A DNA stretch of 64,000 nt, taken from positions 5,178,030 through 5,242,029 of the forward strand of contig JAQFVV010000055.1 of assembly GCA_028023455.1 (NCBI GenBank). The letters are read 5' to 3'. Below, piece by piece: positions 11,580 to 23,306 of the stretch; within the stretch, counting starts at the first letter, position 1; each line of letters starts with the position of its first letter. The notes below the pieces were generated by a model that was not told the DNA's origin, did no database searches, and was given only the letters and a program-made list of their open reading frames with translations. Source of the DNA: Epiperipatus broadwayi. Lineage: Eukaryota; Onychophora; Udeonychophora; Euonychophora; Peripatidae. A program made the translations under genes and the position numbers.

Positions 11580-12405
11580 AATTGTATTATGCATTTATAA
11601 ATATGTCTTGTGATCATGTGATGTCTTAGTGATTTTGTTCATTTATAAATATTTGCGCATATATACAAATATAACCCTATATACAATACATACCTTATAA
11701 TTTCAATGATGATCGCAGAAACGAGTTTGCTATTAACTGAAAGCAGACCCTTTGGTTTCTCTGAGACTTTAAAGGAACTGAGCAAGACAAATTCTTAAGG
11801 TCCACTCCATATATTTTCATTGTTGCAGCTGTTATTATATGATTATTCATATAGTTAGCAAAATTACTATATGGTTATTCATATAGTAAGCCAACATGAA
11901 TAGCCTGCTTACCAACACATCTCTGAGTTTAATATCGTGAAATATCACGATCTTCATTCTTAGTTGCCTAGTAGTTTTTAACTGAAATATCACTTGAGGT
12001 TTTTTGAGGGCATGTTGAATGTGTGTGTGAATTAACTTTTTTATATATACAAATATTTAGCGATCAGACAAAACTAAATTTATGACCCTTATTTCAGTAA
12101 AAGCAAAGCATCATAGTTGAAGATGAAAGGTTCTAAGAATCCCCTAATGTGGCATCAGGCAGCCATTCTATGATCTTTTATTTGAATACTTAGATTATTT
12201 TCAAAGGAAGAAAGATTGCACAAATTGAAGAAATCATGTTTTTATGTTACATTGGACATTGCTGAATCTTAAGAAGTTAGAAGAAAATAAATAAGCTTAT
12301 TATACACAAACTTTTATTTTAAAAAATACTCAATTAATTTCAGTAAATAAATAATTCACACACATATATATCTTTGTTACAAAACTTGATGTATTACATG
12401 AACTA
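11580..12405. other. AT-rich interval, no feature recognised
   Basis: No coding or RNA signal. Short near-direct repeats of TATATGATTATTCATATAGT lie near 11,837-11,890. Confidence 0.5.
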
Positions 12406-12410
12406 TTCTC

Positions 12411-12533
12411 CCATAACATAAAATGTTTCAACTATATCCTACTATAGTCTTTTTCAAGACAACTTTCATATCTTGTCTTGAAAAAGACTATAATAGGATA
12501 TAGTCGAAATGTTAGTGAAATATTTTGTTATGG
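12411..12533. repeat. Inverted repeat with stem-GAAA hairpin
   Basis: 12,411-12,462 (CCATAACATAAAATGTTTCA...) is mirrored by 12,473-12,533. Within each arm a 7-bp stem GACTATA/TATAGTC (one arm ends TATAGTT) directly precedes GAAA and follows CTTGAAAAA. This resembles the 3'-terminal hairpins seen at 29.3 and 53.2 kb. Confidence 0.85.
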
Positions 12534-12544
12534 AATAATAAATA

Positions 12545-12720
12545 CTTCATATAATGAATGGAGATAGTAATCTGGACCAACTGATGATTGCTGGTTTAGC
12601 ATGAAATACGTATATTGGTGATTATTTATCTTTTCAACATGTATATGATCTGATGGGTCAGCAATATGAGATGGCATGGAGAGTCGAGGGTCATGTGAAA
12701 GTCTGAGTTTGAATCCCTTA
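12545..12720 (+). repeat. Repeat family C, single copy
   Basis: Starts at the hammerhead core and continues through ATGTATATGATCTGATGGGT to a B-box-like GAGTTTGAATCCC at the right end. The same block, including that end, is found at 20.3, 40.3 (palindromic) and 48.2 kb. The upstream flanks of these copies differ. Confidence 0.75.
12566..12626 (+). ncRNA. Hammerhead ribozyme candidate, family C
   Basis: AGTAATC pairs with GATTATT (outer stem I, 7 bp with one G-U). After a TGG bulge, ACCAA pairs with TTGGT (inner stem I). The core CTGATGA (12,581-12,587) is exact. Stem II TGCT-GGTTT-AGCA precedes T-GAAA. Stem III is the perfect palindrome ATACGTAT, and H17 is A, giving cleavage after 12,614. 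The palindromic stem III suggests a dimeric ribozyme. The 10.1/11.1 pair is U-U, a weakness of this copy. Confidence 0.65.
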
Positions 12721-12739
12721 TATATTAAATCAAGTTTTG

Positions 12740-14510
12740 TATAGAAGAAGATATATGTGTGAATTATTTATTTATTTATTAAAAGAAAATGTAAAGAGAC
12801 AATTGAATAGTGGATATATACTTTATTATAAAGGCACAAATCTTGGAAATACACTTAGAATGGTTTTAGTTATAAATAAAAAGTGGAAGAACAACACTGT
12901 GGAGATTGATAGGATATTATGTAGAGTGGCCAGAATTAGTTATTCAAATTAATGGATCATACCAAATGCAGACAATTCAGGTTTATGTCCCAATAAGTTC
13001 TGTGATGAAGAAGTAGAGGATTTTTATATAGAGGTATAAAATGCTTTTGATCAGACACACAGTATTTTAAAATTTAATGCTAGACCTGGTAAATAATTGA
13101 AAGATGAAAGTATGAGGGATGCATTTGGTTATGATGATGGAAGTGAGAGAGGACACAGACTTGTGGAATTGGCAAAAATAGAAAAACTCAGTATTATGAA
13201 TTTTTCCTTTGAGAAAATTCCTAAACAGGAATGGACATTTAATCATCCAAATAGAGATTTAGTAGAATTGAACTATGTTTTAATTAACAGAAAATAAATA
13301 TTTCAGGGTTGTAACGTTCTTACTAGATTTGACAGAGGAAATGATCGATTAATGAGATAAGATATATGTTAAAACAAAACTAGTGATAAAAATTATTAAG
13401 AAAAGTAGTATTAACAGTTGATATTCTTAACCTTCAGCAATATCAGTGAATTTAAATTAGAACTTACAAAACATTTCAAAATATTAAAAGATTTTAAAGA
13501 GAGTTCATACTGCAATGAAATCAATAAGAAAATAACTGATACACTATTAAAAATGGCAAAAAGATAGCCGGTACAAAAAAAAAAGCAACGGTTTAGCAGT
13601 AAATTTTCAACTAAGACAGGACAATATAAAAAGAAAAAAAAAAAAGGAATATTAACTTTTTAAAAAATAATCCATTAGGTTGAATATCTAGAATTTTGTA
13701 AAATGGTATAAAAAAGAGTTAATAATGATATAAGAAAATATAATTATGAATTAGTAAGAAAAATTATAAAAGAGAATAAAAGTTTTATATGTGTAAACAA
13801 CATCTTGGTATAGAAAAATTATTTCTTCAATAAGAATAAAAGGTGTAACTTATTAAAAAGAGGGACAACAATATGAAATGTGCGGAAGATTTCTATAAAG
13901 AATTATAATAGTAATAAAGAACGGGGAAACAATATTTCGTACAGATATTCAGTCTTCTGAATCTTATAGCATTTTAAATAAAAAAGTAGAAGGTGCAATT
14001 AAATCTATGACAGGGGAAGTTCCAGGCATATTGGTATCTTAAAAGTAGCAGATGAAGAATATAAAAATTGTTGGCAGTTATATACCAAATATCTAAATGT
14101 TAAAGACTTACCAGATAATTGTTAAGAATGCACCTAGTAATATTAATATTTAAGAAAGGTGATAAAAAATTTATTAGAAATTGTAGACCTTTTAATCTTC
14201 TATTGGTTTTATGTGAAATCTTTGCTAAGATAATCACAACTTATTTGCAGCAAAGTTTGAATTGGTGGTTGAGAGGTCAGTGACAGCTGCTTTTACAAGC
14301 AGTTATCCCGGGTTGGTAGGTTCGCTTCCCGGCTGATGCTATGACACATGAGGAAAAAAAAAAGTTTGAATTCTAACCAACCAAAAGGACAAACTGTATT
14401 TAGAAATAGTTAAGTTGTACAAAGGACCAACAAACTTATCAATCTTCTATCAGTTCTTAAAATTTTTACCAAGACAATTACATCTCATTTGCAGCAAAGT
14501 TTGAATAATC
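12740..14510 (+). pseudogene. LINE endonuclease-RT remnant, plus strand
   Basis: Plus-strand frames recover an RTE-like APE endonuclease followed by the start of the RT. NARPGK near 13,078 corresponds to the DFNARIGK motif. The 66-codon frame at 13,097-13,297 carries GYDDGSERGHRLVELAK, KQEWTFNHPN and ELNYVLINRK (the DYIL region), followed by LTRFDRGND (an SDH-like end). RT pieces follow: SMT-GEVPGI, LPDNW-AP, IFKKGDK and NCRP near 13,990-14,190, then QQSLN at 14,250. A tRNA-derived SINE splits it at 14,261. The text resumes at 14,370, and part of the RT segment is repeated at 14,425-14,500. Many stops; inactive. Confidence 0.75.
14261..14360 (+). mobile_element. tRNA-Gly-derived mini-SINE, copy 1
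   Basis: A tRNA-like body ending GGCTGATGC, then ATGACACATGAGG and an A tail. The anticodon arm CTGC-TTTTACAA-GCAG has an extra T. It lies between two copies of AAAGTTTGAATT (14,252-14,263 and 14,361-14,372), a 9-12 bp target-site duplication that proves retroposition. The target is the LINE RT at 12.7-14.5 kb. The body is nearest to tRNA-Gly, and there is no SINE body beyond the short tail. Confidence 0.85.
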
Positions 14511-15759
14511 TATTTAATCATTTATTTATTAATTTATAAATATAAATTTTACTTACAGTGGAATTTTAAAAATAAAATATCAATGATAACTGAATGAATT
14601 GCAAACGGCAAAATTTTTAAAGTTAATAGATTCTGGAGATCTAAAACCATGGGTTGCTATTCTAGTTGTGTTACTTGCGTTGCTTAAATTTTTTATAAAC
14701 TGCCAAGCAATAAATTCTTTTATCATTGCTTGTTTGGTTTAGGGAAGCCATACTCAACTTGCCATCTATGGGCGGTATGCGGTCCGACAACTGACTGATG
14801 ATTAACTGATGCAGACAACACTTATCTGTCTGTGATCTTCTTAATTAATGTGTAACCACTTGTGATTTTTTATTTTATTGATGCATTAATAATGTTAGCC
14901 ACCTATTTTTAAATTTCACAGATCTAAGCAACTATGTACGGTGGAGGAGGTGGAAGAGCATGCTTTTATTGTTAATGACTAACCATTTGCGTTTGATTTT
15001 GATACTTTGGGATTATACCTGCTGTGATGTATTCGTCATTCTAATTTTGCGATGTCATAAAAGAAATACAATTTAACAAATCTCTTATTATTTCACAGTT
15101 TACTTTACCAAGAAAACTTGGGTACACATATATCCATAAAAGATGCTATGATGAAAATCATCATATTGGAGCCTGAGAATTGAACCACAAAAACATTTTT
15201 AAATGTTTTGGAAGAAATAAATAGTAATTATGGTGATGTATTTTTATATACTTTGGTGCAATGGCTAAGCAGAGGAAATTTTTGGGTCGCCTTTTTTCAT
15301 TGCAACATGAAATTATTTCATCCTTACAAGAAAACAGTAAAGTTTATAATTAGCTTGACAATAATGAAGGTGGTGTCTTTTAGCTTTTTTATGCAACATC
15401 ACAGAAAAACCTTGTGATCTTAATATTAGTTTATAAAGTGAAAATAAAATTATTTCGCAAATGGCAAACAAAGTATTTGCGTTTGAAGAAAAACTAAATA
15501 TTTATTACCAAGTGATATAAAAACAAATAGTACATCATTTTCCAACATTAACAAAAACTAAGCAAGATCATATTAACATTTCTTCAGAAACCTTACAATT
15601 ATTTAAAATTATTTATTTATCTTACTGAAATAATTTAATAAAAAAGCAAATTTCAAGATTTAAATATTAAGAATTGTCTCTTACTTATAGAAAATCCCTG
15701 GCATTTAGAAGTAGCAAGTATTACACAGTTGGCAGCATTTGGATATGATTATGCTAGTC

Positions 15760-17351
15760 CAGTGTTTCCCAACCTGTGGTACGCGAGTTGCTGGTTGGTG
15801 GTACACAAAAAATAATCAATAATGGCAGACATAAAAAAAAAATTAAATCATAAAAATATAGGAATGTTCTTTCCTATAATTCATAAAAATTATTTTAATT
15901 AATAATATTATACAGTAAAGTTGTTAATATGTACGGTCGATAACGATCTTTAATATTAATGATAAAATTGAATGTATGATTAAGAAATTAGATTTTTGGA
16001 AACAGTAATATATATAAGTATTGAAAACAATCAACTGGAAGTATTCGAAACTCTACATATTTTTTTGTTTGAAAATAAGGTTAGTCTGTCTCAAGATATA
16101 CAAGAAAATATAATAGCACATTTAACAGGATTAAAATTGTCTTTCATGGAATATTTTCCAAAACCCGAAAACACAAATGATAATTGGATTTCAAACCCCT
16201 TCTATGCAGAAAATTTAGAAAAAGCTACATCATTATCAATAAAGGATAAAGAAAATTTAATAGAATTATCATGTGACAAAACTTTACACGTAGAATTCAA
16301 ACGACACAATCTAATTAATTTTTTGGTTAAACTTTAAAGAATATGAACAACTTTTTGAGAAAGCTCTTAAATTATTATTACCATTTACTAGTACGGAATT
16401 AGTAGGAAGAGCTTTTTCTTCATATATTTTTTTAAAAAATGAGTATCGAAACAGATTGAATGCAGCTGTAGACTTAAGGGTATACCTCGCATCTTTTGAA
16501 CCAAATTTCAAAAAATTATGTTGTTCGAAACAAGCCCAACGATCTCATTAAATTTATTTTATAAAAATATTTGATTATGATAAGAAAATATACTAATTGG
16601 TTTTTTATAATTTTGTGTTTTTATTAAAACCATTTATTAGTAAACGAAATATGACAAAATAGTAGATAAATAATGAGTCGGATCAAGGCAAATCAATCTA
16701 AATTATTTAATTTGAAAGAATGTATCAGAAAAGGATCATACCCAGAAATTAGACTCTCATTAATTCTTGATTGTCTATTGTGGATTACTAGATGTAAGCT
16801 AGTATTTAATCATCAAAATTTTAATCCTATTTACTTCATGCTGAAGAATGTAAAGAAAACAAGAACATGAGATAGCCTGATAACCCCTGAGGTTATTTTT
16901 ACCATGACTTGGGGCATGCTGGATTTATCCTCTCCATGGCCCAACCAATAGCAAGATGCTCCAAAAAAGAGAAAACACACTCAAATTCGGGAAAACCAAA
17001 TGAAGGAATGAGAAAACACTTTGAACAAAATATGTACCAAATAACAATGTAATAATGTAATCTTTAATAAATTATTTTGGAAAAAATATGAAACTTTGAA
17101 CAAACACATACCTATAAATGTGTTACAGTGAGTTTATAATCTGGCGTGACGTTTAGGCGTGTTTCAATGTAATTTGTTTCATTATGAGATGTGAATACAT
17201 ACATGGTCACCCTATAATATTTATAATTCAAATAAAATAACACACTCGTAATAACAAATTTCACGAAATACAATCATTTTTACGAAGTGGTACAATTTAG
17301 CGTGATGTACTACCAAGTGGTACGCGAGCCAAAAAAGGTTGGGAAACGCTG
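15760..17351 (+). mobile_element. Non-autonomous hAT element with 8-bp target duplication
   Basis: The left end CAGTGTTTCCCAACCTGTGG matches the reverse complement of the right end, CAGCGTTTCCCAACCTTTTT. TGCTAGTC flanks both sides (15,752-15,759 and 17,352-17,359), the 8-bp duplication diagnostic of hAT. The 1,592-bp element keeps only the 3' part of a transposase (15,951-16,551). It lacks the BED finger and most of the catalytic region, so it is an internally deleted derivative. It sits inside the older hAT gene. Confidence 0.95.
15951..16551 (+). pseudogene. hAT transposase C-terminus (ZBED5-like)
   Basis: Three frames join into one protein tail. DKIECMIKKLDFWK (15,951 on) comes first. Then the 113-codon frame 15,996-16,337 carries NNQLEVFETLHIFLFENK, EYFPKPEN, WISNPFY, LSIKDKENLIELS and a FKRHNLINF end. 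After a single-base shift in a T run near 16,322 come FWLNFKEYEQLFEKALKLLL, FTSTELVGRAFSS, NEYRNRLNA, DLRVYLASFEP and QAQRSH-stop. This is the hATC dimerisation region in the order seen in ZBED5/SCAND3-type transposases. Two frame breaks make it inactive. Confidence 0.85.
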
Positions 17352-17699
17352 TGCTAGTCCATTTGATGAAATTGTTGGATTTAAAAATGACATGAATTTG
17401 GAGATCATTTTTAAAGAAAAAAGCGAGGGAAAGGAATATATGGAATTTTGGAAATTAGGCCTGAAAATATAAAACTGTCAAAAGGTGTGCACAAATGTTG
17501 CTCACATTGTTCAGATCAGTATATCTTTGTGAATCATTTTATTCAAAAATGAAATATGTGACCACTGTTTATATTAATAAGCTTACTGATTCACACCTCA
17601 ACGATATATTAAGATTAGCATGTAGTACTTATAAATCTGACGGATCTAAAATTGTTAAAAGTTTGTCTCAATATCAAAAATCGCATTAATATTTAAATA

Positions 17700-20145
17700 A
17701 ATATTTGGATCAGGTAAATGTGTTTATGTTTTATTAATCTGTTAATTATACGATATAATACAGTGGTCTACAATATATGGCATGTACGAAATGAGGTCAG
17801 ACATTTTTTATGACACCAACCAGTTGCTGATTGAATATGGCTGGTTTAGAGCAATAGTAGATTTGAACTCCAGGTCCATTTATTGAAACTCAATTCTGTC
17901 TCTTCCAGTACTAAAATGTCATATGAATTTCCAAGCTACAAACCATTCTATTGTTATTATTTGATTGAATTTTTTTTTATATAAAAAATGTGTTTTTTTT
18001 TTTTTTTCCAATGTTGAAAATTATAGAAAATTGTTTAATGGTACATTTCATTTATATTTAAAGGCATTTAAATGTATTTATAGCAAGTTATTGTACTAGT
18101 GCAACACTTTTGTTGTATATTATTAGTTTTATTTTATATTCTAAGTACCAGTAGACAAATTACTTGTATAAAACATAATTATCTTGTACATTTTTTTTTT
18201 ATGAATTTACTAAAAATTTCAATTTTTTTTATTAAATAAATGAGTGCAAATAGATCTGTTAATTAAATACATAATCAGTGTGTATTTCAAAAGTTTATTA
18301 TATAATATCAGTAATTATGTGCTTTTAACGCTCGTTAAAGAAGTTATATTTATTTAAAGCTTAGCGTTTTCAAAGCTCTATGGCTTCATACGCATATGGA
18401 ATTTCATTACTTTGGCAGAAATAATCTTTAGAATTATATCTATATTCCTTCGAAAAAGCTGATAAAAACAAATTCATCAAATATGAAGTAAAACATTAAA
18501 CATCAAATATATTATTATTATTAAATAGGCATTTTAAAAATAGTTTTTGAAATGTTTTTCACCCTTTATTCTTAAAATCATTTTAAATCCTTTAATAAAT
18601 TGGAATCATACAATTTATTAAATTTAAAATATTAAAAAAACAAAAAAAAAAACGTACTTTTTAAAAAAATAAATAAATTGTTTGGTTATTTTAAATGATT
18701 TAACAAATAGTAAATTTCCATTTTATTAAATCATAATTTCAATAGTCTTAATAAATTGCAAAATTTTTAAAACCTTTGAATGACGTTTAATAAAGCATTT
18801 AAAATAATGTCCGTATTTAAAAATAGAAACGTAGATGAATTTTTGAAATTAAAAAAAATTGGAACTTTAGTATTAGACCTACTGTGATGAAACTCGATCT
18901 CAACTCGAAATCTAATCTAACCCAGTACAGCTACAATATTTCATAATAGATCTAATACTAAAGCACCAAACAACTTTATATGTCTTTTTTTGTTTTTAGA
19001 ATGAAATATATTTTTAAAACAATCAGAGCTTTTTTTAAACCATAGTCCTCAAACTATTTTTTTTTTTTTTAATATATAACATTTATTTCAAAGAGGATTT
19101 TTGTATCTGCAATCATTTGAAATAGTGCTTACGTTATTAATGTTATTTCTAAATTAAACATTGCCAGTAAATTTAAAAATTGAATGAGTTCTATTTTAAT
19201 TTTTTAGTTTTTGTAGATCATTATTGATAGCATATTTAGTTTGTTCAAGTTAATTGACTTTGGGACCTTATTTTAAATTGCATATTATTTCCAAGTATTT
19301 CTAAAATTAAATTAGAAATGGAGGAATCTCTTTTTTTTTTTAGGTGAAATTAATTAAAGGTTGATTTTTCCAAATTTTCTGAGTGTATCTAAAAAAAAAG
19401 ATATTTTTATCTTTTTGTTGTTGAGAGTAGCTTAGTGGTAAGCTATAAAAAACTTAAAAATCCAGTTTTATTCATTATTGAACTTCTGTAGTCTAGAGTA
19501 TGTGTTAGGTTAATAGCAATGGAACCAGAAGGCTATTGCCCTGGGGCAAAGGTGCAAGAAACCTAATAATTACCATTGTCTGCATTTCTACATTAATTGT
19601 CAGTTAGAAAGGTTTGTTGGATTATCTATTACTATTCCTGATAAGTGACTGAAGGAGATCATTAATCAAATCTCCAGTAGAAATTTTGCCAAATAGTTTA
19701 TCTGAAGCAAGTAGAAAAGCCCATTGGGAATGTATACCTTCAGCATAATAATTTTAAAATGGAGAGGATTAAACATTCTTTATTCATTAAATGCAAATGT
19801 AGTTAATCACATCTATATGAAATCAAAATCAACTTAGACTACAAGGGAATATTTTCATTTAAAGGATAAAAGAACCTATGAAGCTGAACCATCTTTATCA
19901 GTAAGTCATAGTAAATCAATAGAAAATTATCATGCAAGGAAAATTTTTCCTAAGCTTCTAATGATAAGAGTATGTACAAATCAGTTTCGTGAAAATGCTG
20001 GGGTAAGGTAAGAAGAAATCTGTTATTTATTGTATTTAAACTCAAGTTTTCTATTTTAATAATTTATATTTGTAAATCAAATATATTAATGTTAATGATA
20101 TGCAAGGTTATATTTTAATTAATGATAATATTTTCAAGCTTGTTA
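17700..20145. other. AT-rich interval, mostly featureless
   Basis: No gene recognised. CAGTGGTCTACAATATATGG at about 17,760 looks like a hAT-type terminus without a partner. A degenerate family E motif lies at 18,356-18,400. The segment 19,430-19,460 has a D-arm-like AGCTTAGTGGTAAGCTA but no B box. Confidence 0.45.
18356..18400 (-). ncRNA. Degenerate family E hairpin motif
   Basis: Minus strand: ATGCGTATG, stem AAGC-CATAGA-GCTT, T-GAAA, ACGCTAAGC. The flanks match the family E motif, while stem II has a different but still paired sequence. Confidence 0.35.
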
Positions 20146-20149
20146 TAGC

Positions 20150-20510
20150 TATCCAACTCCATCTTATACAATTGACACATATGGCCACATGTGAAAAAAA
20201 TAAATGATCTCCAATATATGTTTCAGCACTTATCATTTGGTCCAAAATCTTCATCTCTCACACATAATCAGTGCTCATTTTCAATCTTTGCCTGTCCATT
20301 TAAGTTTGAAAATTTGCTATCTTAATATAAACTACGAGAGATGATGATCTGGAACTACTGATCTGGTTTAGCATGAAATATGTATATTGGAGATTATTTA
20401 TCTTTTTTCACCTGTATGTGGTCATATGTGTTGGTTGTATAAGATGAAATGGGTAGCTGTAGGAAGCTTGAAAGTCTGTGTTCAAATTCCTTCTAATTAT
20501 ATTATGTTCA
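20150..20510. repeat. Family C palindrome (degenerate)
   Basis: 20,150-20,258 is mirrored by 20,338-20,458 around a loop of about 80 bp. Both arms carry the family C block. The plus arm has lost half of the core (ACTACTGATCTGG) and the minus arm has a shortened stem II. The right end shows the B-box-like GTGTTCAAATTCC. The loop shares GCCTGTCCATTTAAGTTTG with the 48.1 kb copy. Confidence 0.8.
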
Positions 20511-20699
20511 ATATAGACATTATATTTGTATTTAAATATTATTTGTTATAACAATAAAGTTACTCAAAAATGAGTATGGCCATTTCAACTCCAAAAGAAA
20601 AAAGAAAGGAAAAGTACGGTGAGCTATTTTAAAAATGAGTTTTGTAATTACTACACAAACCAATCTTGTAAGTCACAAATATGTCCACATATCCAATTT

Positions 20700-22900
20700 T
20701 CTGTTTACTTGTTACTTTATGTTCCTATTTCTTCAGCAGAAAACTTTACTGTCTAAAATATTTCAACACCATATCTAATTGTAGCTCTCCAATGTATTCT
20801 ATTCTGCCATATCTTTTCAATGGAAACAATTAATATTACACTTCTTTAGAATGTCTTTGAGATAATTTTATAACATCAATGGGGTCTATCAAGATTATGA
20901 AAAATCCATATTCAAGTTTACTGTAAAACATCCTTTTAGGAAGTCTTCCATTTTTTACTTATTTTACATATCCAATCCAACAAAGGTGTGATTTTACAAT
21001 AGTGGACTCAAATAGTATCATTCTTCAAGCTGAAGAACATATTGATTAGTTTTATGATCTTGCCATTATACTTTAAAAATTTTATGGAACATCCTTGAAT
21101 GAAACTTCTAATGTCTTTATATTGAACCGATAGAGTGTTCAAGTTTCACATCCATATGACAAATTAGATAAAATAGCAGCTTTAGTTGCAGTAATTATTT
21201 CCCTGTGTTGAAATACTCTTATCTTTTAAATTGTTAAAAGCAGCAGCACATTAGAGTCCACGATGAGTCTTGATACCTAAATCCATTTTTCTTCTTATGA
21301 AACTATCTAGATATTTGATAACTATCCAAGCTAAAAGTTGCTAAGGATATTTCTTCTATCATTAGCTGATAAAGAATTTGTATTTTTTTTGAACATGAAT
21401 TATGAAACCAAAGTCTTTATATGTTATATTCAAAACATTAATGACATTCTGTAAATCGTCTTTTGAATTGGAAAAAATAGCACAATCATCAGCATACTGA
21501 AAATCCAAAATCCAAGGAGATGAAGTTCTTGGTTTTTCTTTTTAACTAATTTAAATTTAAAATTCCACCATATTGTATCTCGATTGCTGTCCAATTGAAC
21601 TGCCTATAAACAATTCCAAAGACCACTGTCTTGAAAATCAAAAACAAAATTGGAACAAGTACACATTCTCATTTAACACCAGTTTTTATTTCAAATGCCT
21701 CTGATTTTTCACCTGTAATCTCATTTCATCATATAGAATCTATATAATATGAATAAATTTGGAGGGATAACAATGCCATAGATCTATCCTATTAATTGAA
21801 TCAAATGCCTTGACACCAAATTTATAAAAGAAGTATACAAATTGTTCTTTTGTTCCCAACATTTTTCTTGAATTTGTCTAGTAACAAAAATCACATCTAT
21901 AGTGCTTCTCAATTCCTAAAACAATATTGAGTCTCTGATAACTATTCATCTATAACGGGAAGCAATCTATTCAGCAAAATTCTTGAAAACCCTTTTGCTA
22001 TGGTGGATAGTAATAGTAGTCCATAATAATTACCACACTCTTGTCTATTTCCTTTGTTTTTAAAAATTGGAGCAATTAAAGCATCCTTAAGGTCGGGTAG
22101 CACGATTTCATGAATCCAGATATTCCTAAAAAAATTCTAATATATTTGAAGCAAACATATTACCACCATGTTTTACAAGTTCTCCAGATATTTTATTAGG
22201 ACTTACAATCTTTCCATTTTTAAGGTTACCCAGAGCTGTTTTGATTTGTTCAAGGTGAATATCTTTGTTCAAATTCAAATGAATAGATAAAATGGATATA
22301 TTATTAAAAGAAATCATTTCAATTCTTATTATTCAAGAATTGATTAAAATACTCTTTCAACATGTTCAAAATATTATCATATAAGAGAGGGCCATTGCTG
22401 GATGTACTAGGATTGTGATACCATTTCTCAGGTCCCGATACTTTTTTCAGTGCATCTAAAAGAGATCTAATATGACCGGGATCAGCGATGTCTGAATCTT
22501 CTTTGCAGTTTTAATTGACCAATCATTTTTAAGCCTTTTTGTCAGTTGCTGATTCCATGTTTAATCTATTATTTTGCCAATCAGAGAATACTATATAATT
22601 CTTTTTAATTGCATCGCTAATAATATGAGAATTGACAGAAAACCAGTCACGATTCTTTTTAGTTAACCCAAGAAGAGATTCCATAACACTGCTTAAGAGA
22701 ATTTCATGCTTCAGTAATATGACAATTCTGAAGATCCAAATTAACAGCAGATGTAGAAATCTTGTACATAGAGTAAATTCTTCTAAAGAACGAAAATCCT
22801 AAAAGTTGGTCAAATCCAGTAGTAGAATTATAGTTTTTGGTAAAGGGAGATAAAGTTTGGTTTCTTAAATATGGTTTAAAGTAATTAAGTTTTATTTGTA
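20700..22900 (-). pseudogene. LINE reverse transcriptase remnant, long copy
   Basis: Minus-strand frames recover, 5' to 3': TKKNRDWFSVN, GPEKWYHNP and LLYDNILNMLKEYFNQFL (22,350-22,650); LKNGKIVSPNKISGELVKHG (22,180-22,260); DLKDALIAPIF-NKGNRQECGNY (22,030-22,110); ILLNRLLPVIDE; LDFQYADDCAIFSNS with the catalytic YADD near 21,490; and an end resembling KIWQNRIHWRATIR at about 20,790. This order matches LINE RTs often annotated as craniofacial-development-protein-2-like. The endonuclease is absent (5' truncation). A 50-bp piece around 22,797 is repeated at 23,004. Frameshifts throughout. Confidence 0.8.
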
Positions 22901-22904
22901 CCAT

Positions 22905-23300
22905 ATAATTAATTTCTCACTTGTAAGTGGAGCAAAATAAAAAAATACCACGATGTTAACATTCATAGGCATTTTCATGTGGAATAATATATATGAACTG
23001 ATATCCTATAAGTTGATCAAATTCAGTAGTATAACTGATCGTAAAAGTTATATTTTTGCTTTACTGCTGTTGTTGACTCCTGTTATTTTCTTTTATTCTA
23101 CTAATTCAAGCAAAGCCTCAGCCACAGCTAGTTATATATATATAATTAAATAAGTGAAAAGAATTTTAGGTACCATTTTCACTTATAATTATTTAAATAA
23201 TATTTTTGTATGCTGAAGAAATATAAATTGTTAATTTGGTTCTATCATAATAATAAAAAAACAAGAAGAAAAATCATTTTTAAAAAAACACAATTTTAAG
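22905..23300. other. Interval with a 50-bp duplicate of LINE sequence
   Basis: 23,004-23,053 repeats 22,797-22,846 in the same orientation with differences. The rest is AT-rich without features. Confidence 0.6.
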
Positions 23301-23306
23301 GATTAA

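Larger units (their letters stand above)
15145..17692 (+). pseudogene. Older hAT transposase remnant, split by a younger hAT
   Basis: Plus-strand pieces read as a GTF2IRD2/ZBED-like hAT transposase. NVLEEINSNYGDVFLYT then QWLSRGNFW (usual EVRWLSRGK) falls at about 15,190-15,290. FAFEEKLNIYY-like and ISSETLQLF follow, then NPWHLEVASITQLAAFGYDYA up to 15,751. After the insertion at 15,752-17,351 the frame resumes with SPFDEIVGFKND, FKEKSEG and YMEFWKL. The hATC dimerisation end YLCESFYSKMKYV, LTDSHLNDILRL, Y-SDG and IVKSLSQYQKSH-stop lies at 17,495-17,692. The two halves join smoothly across the younger insertion. Several frameshifts; inactive. No TIRs were identified for this copy. Confidence 0.8.

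Noticed and set aside
19425-19465. A-box-like AGCTTAGTGGTAAGCTA suggesting a tRNA or SINE
   Set aside because: No B box or tRNA fold downstream.
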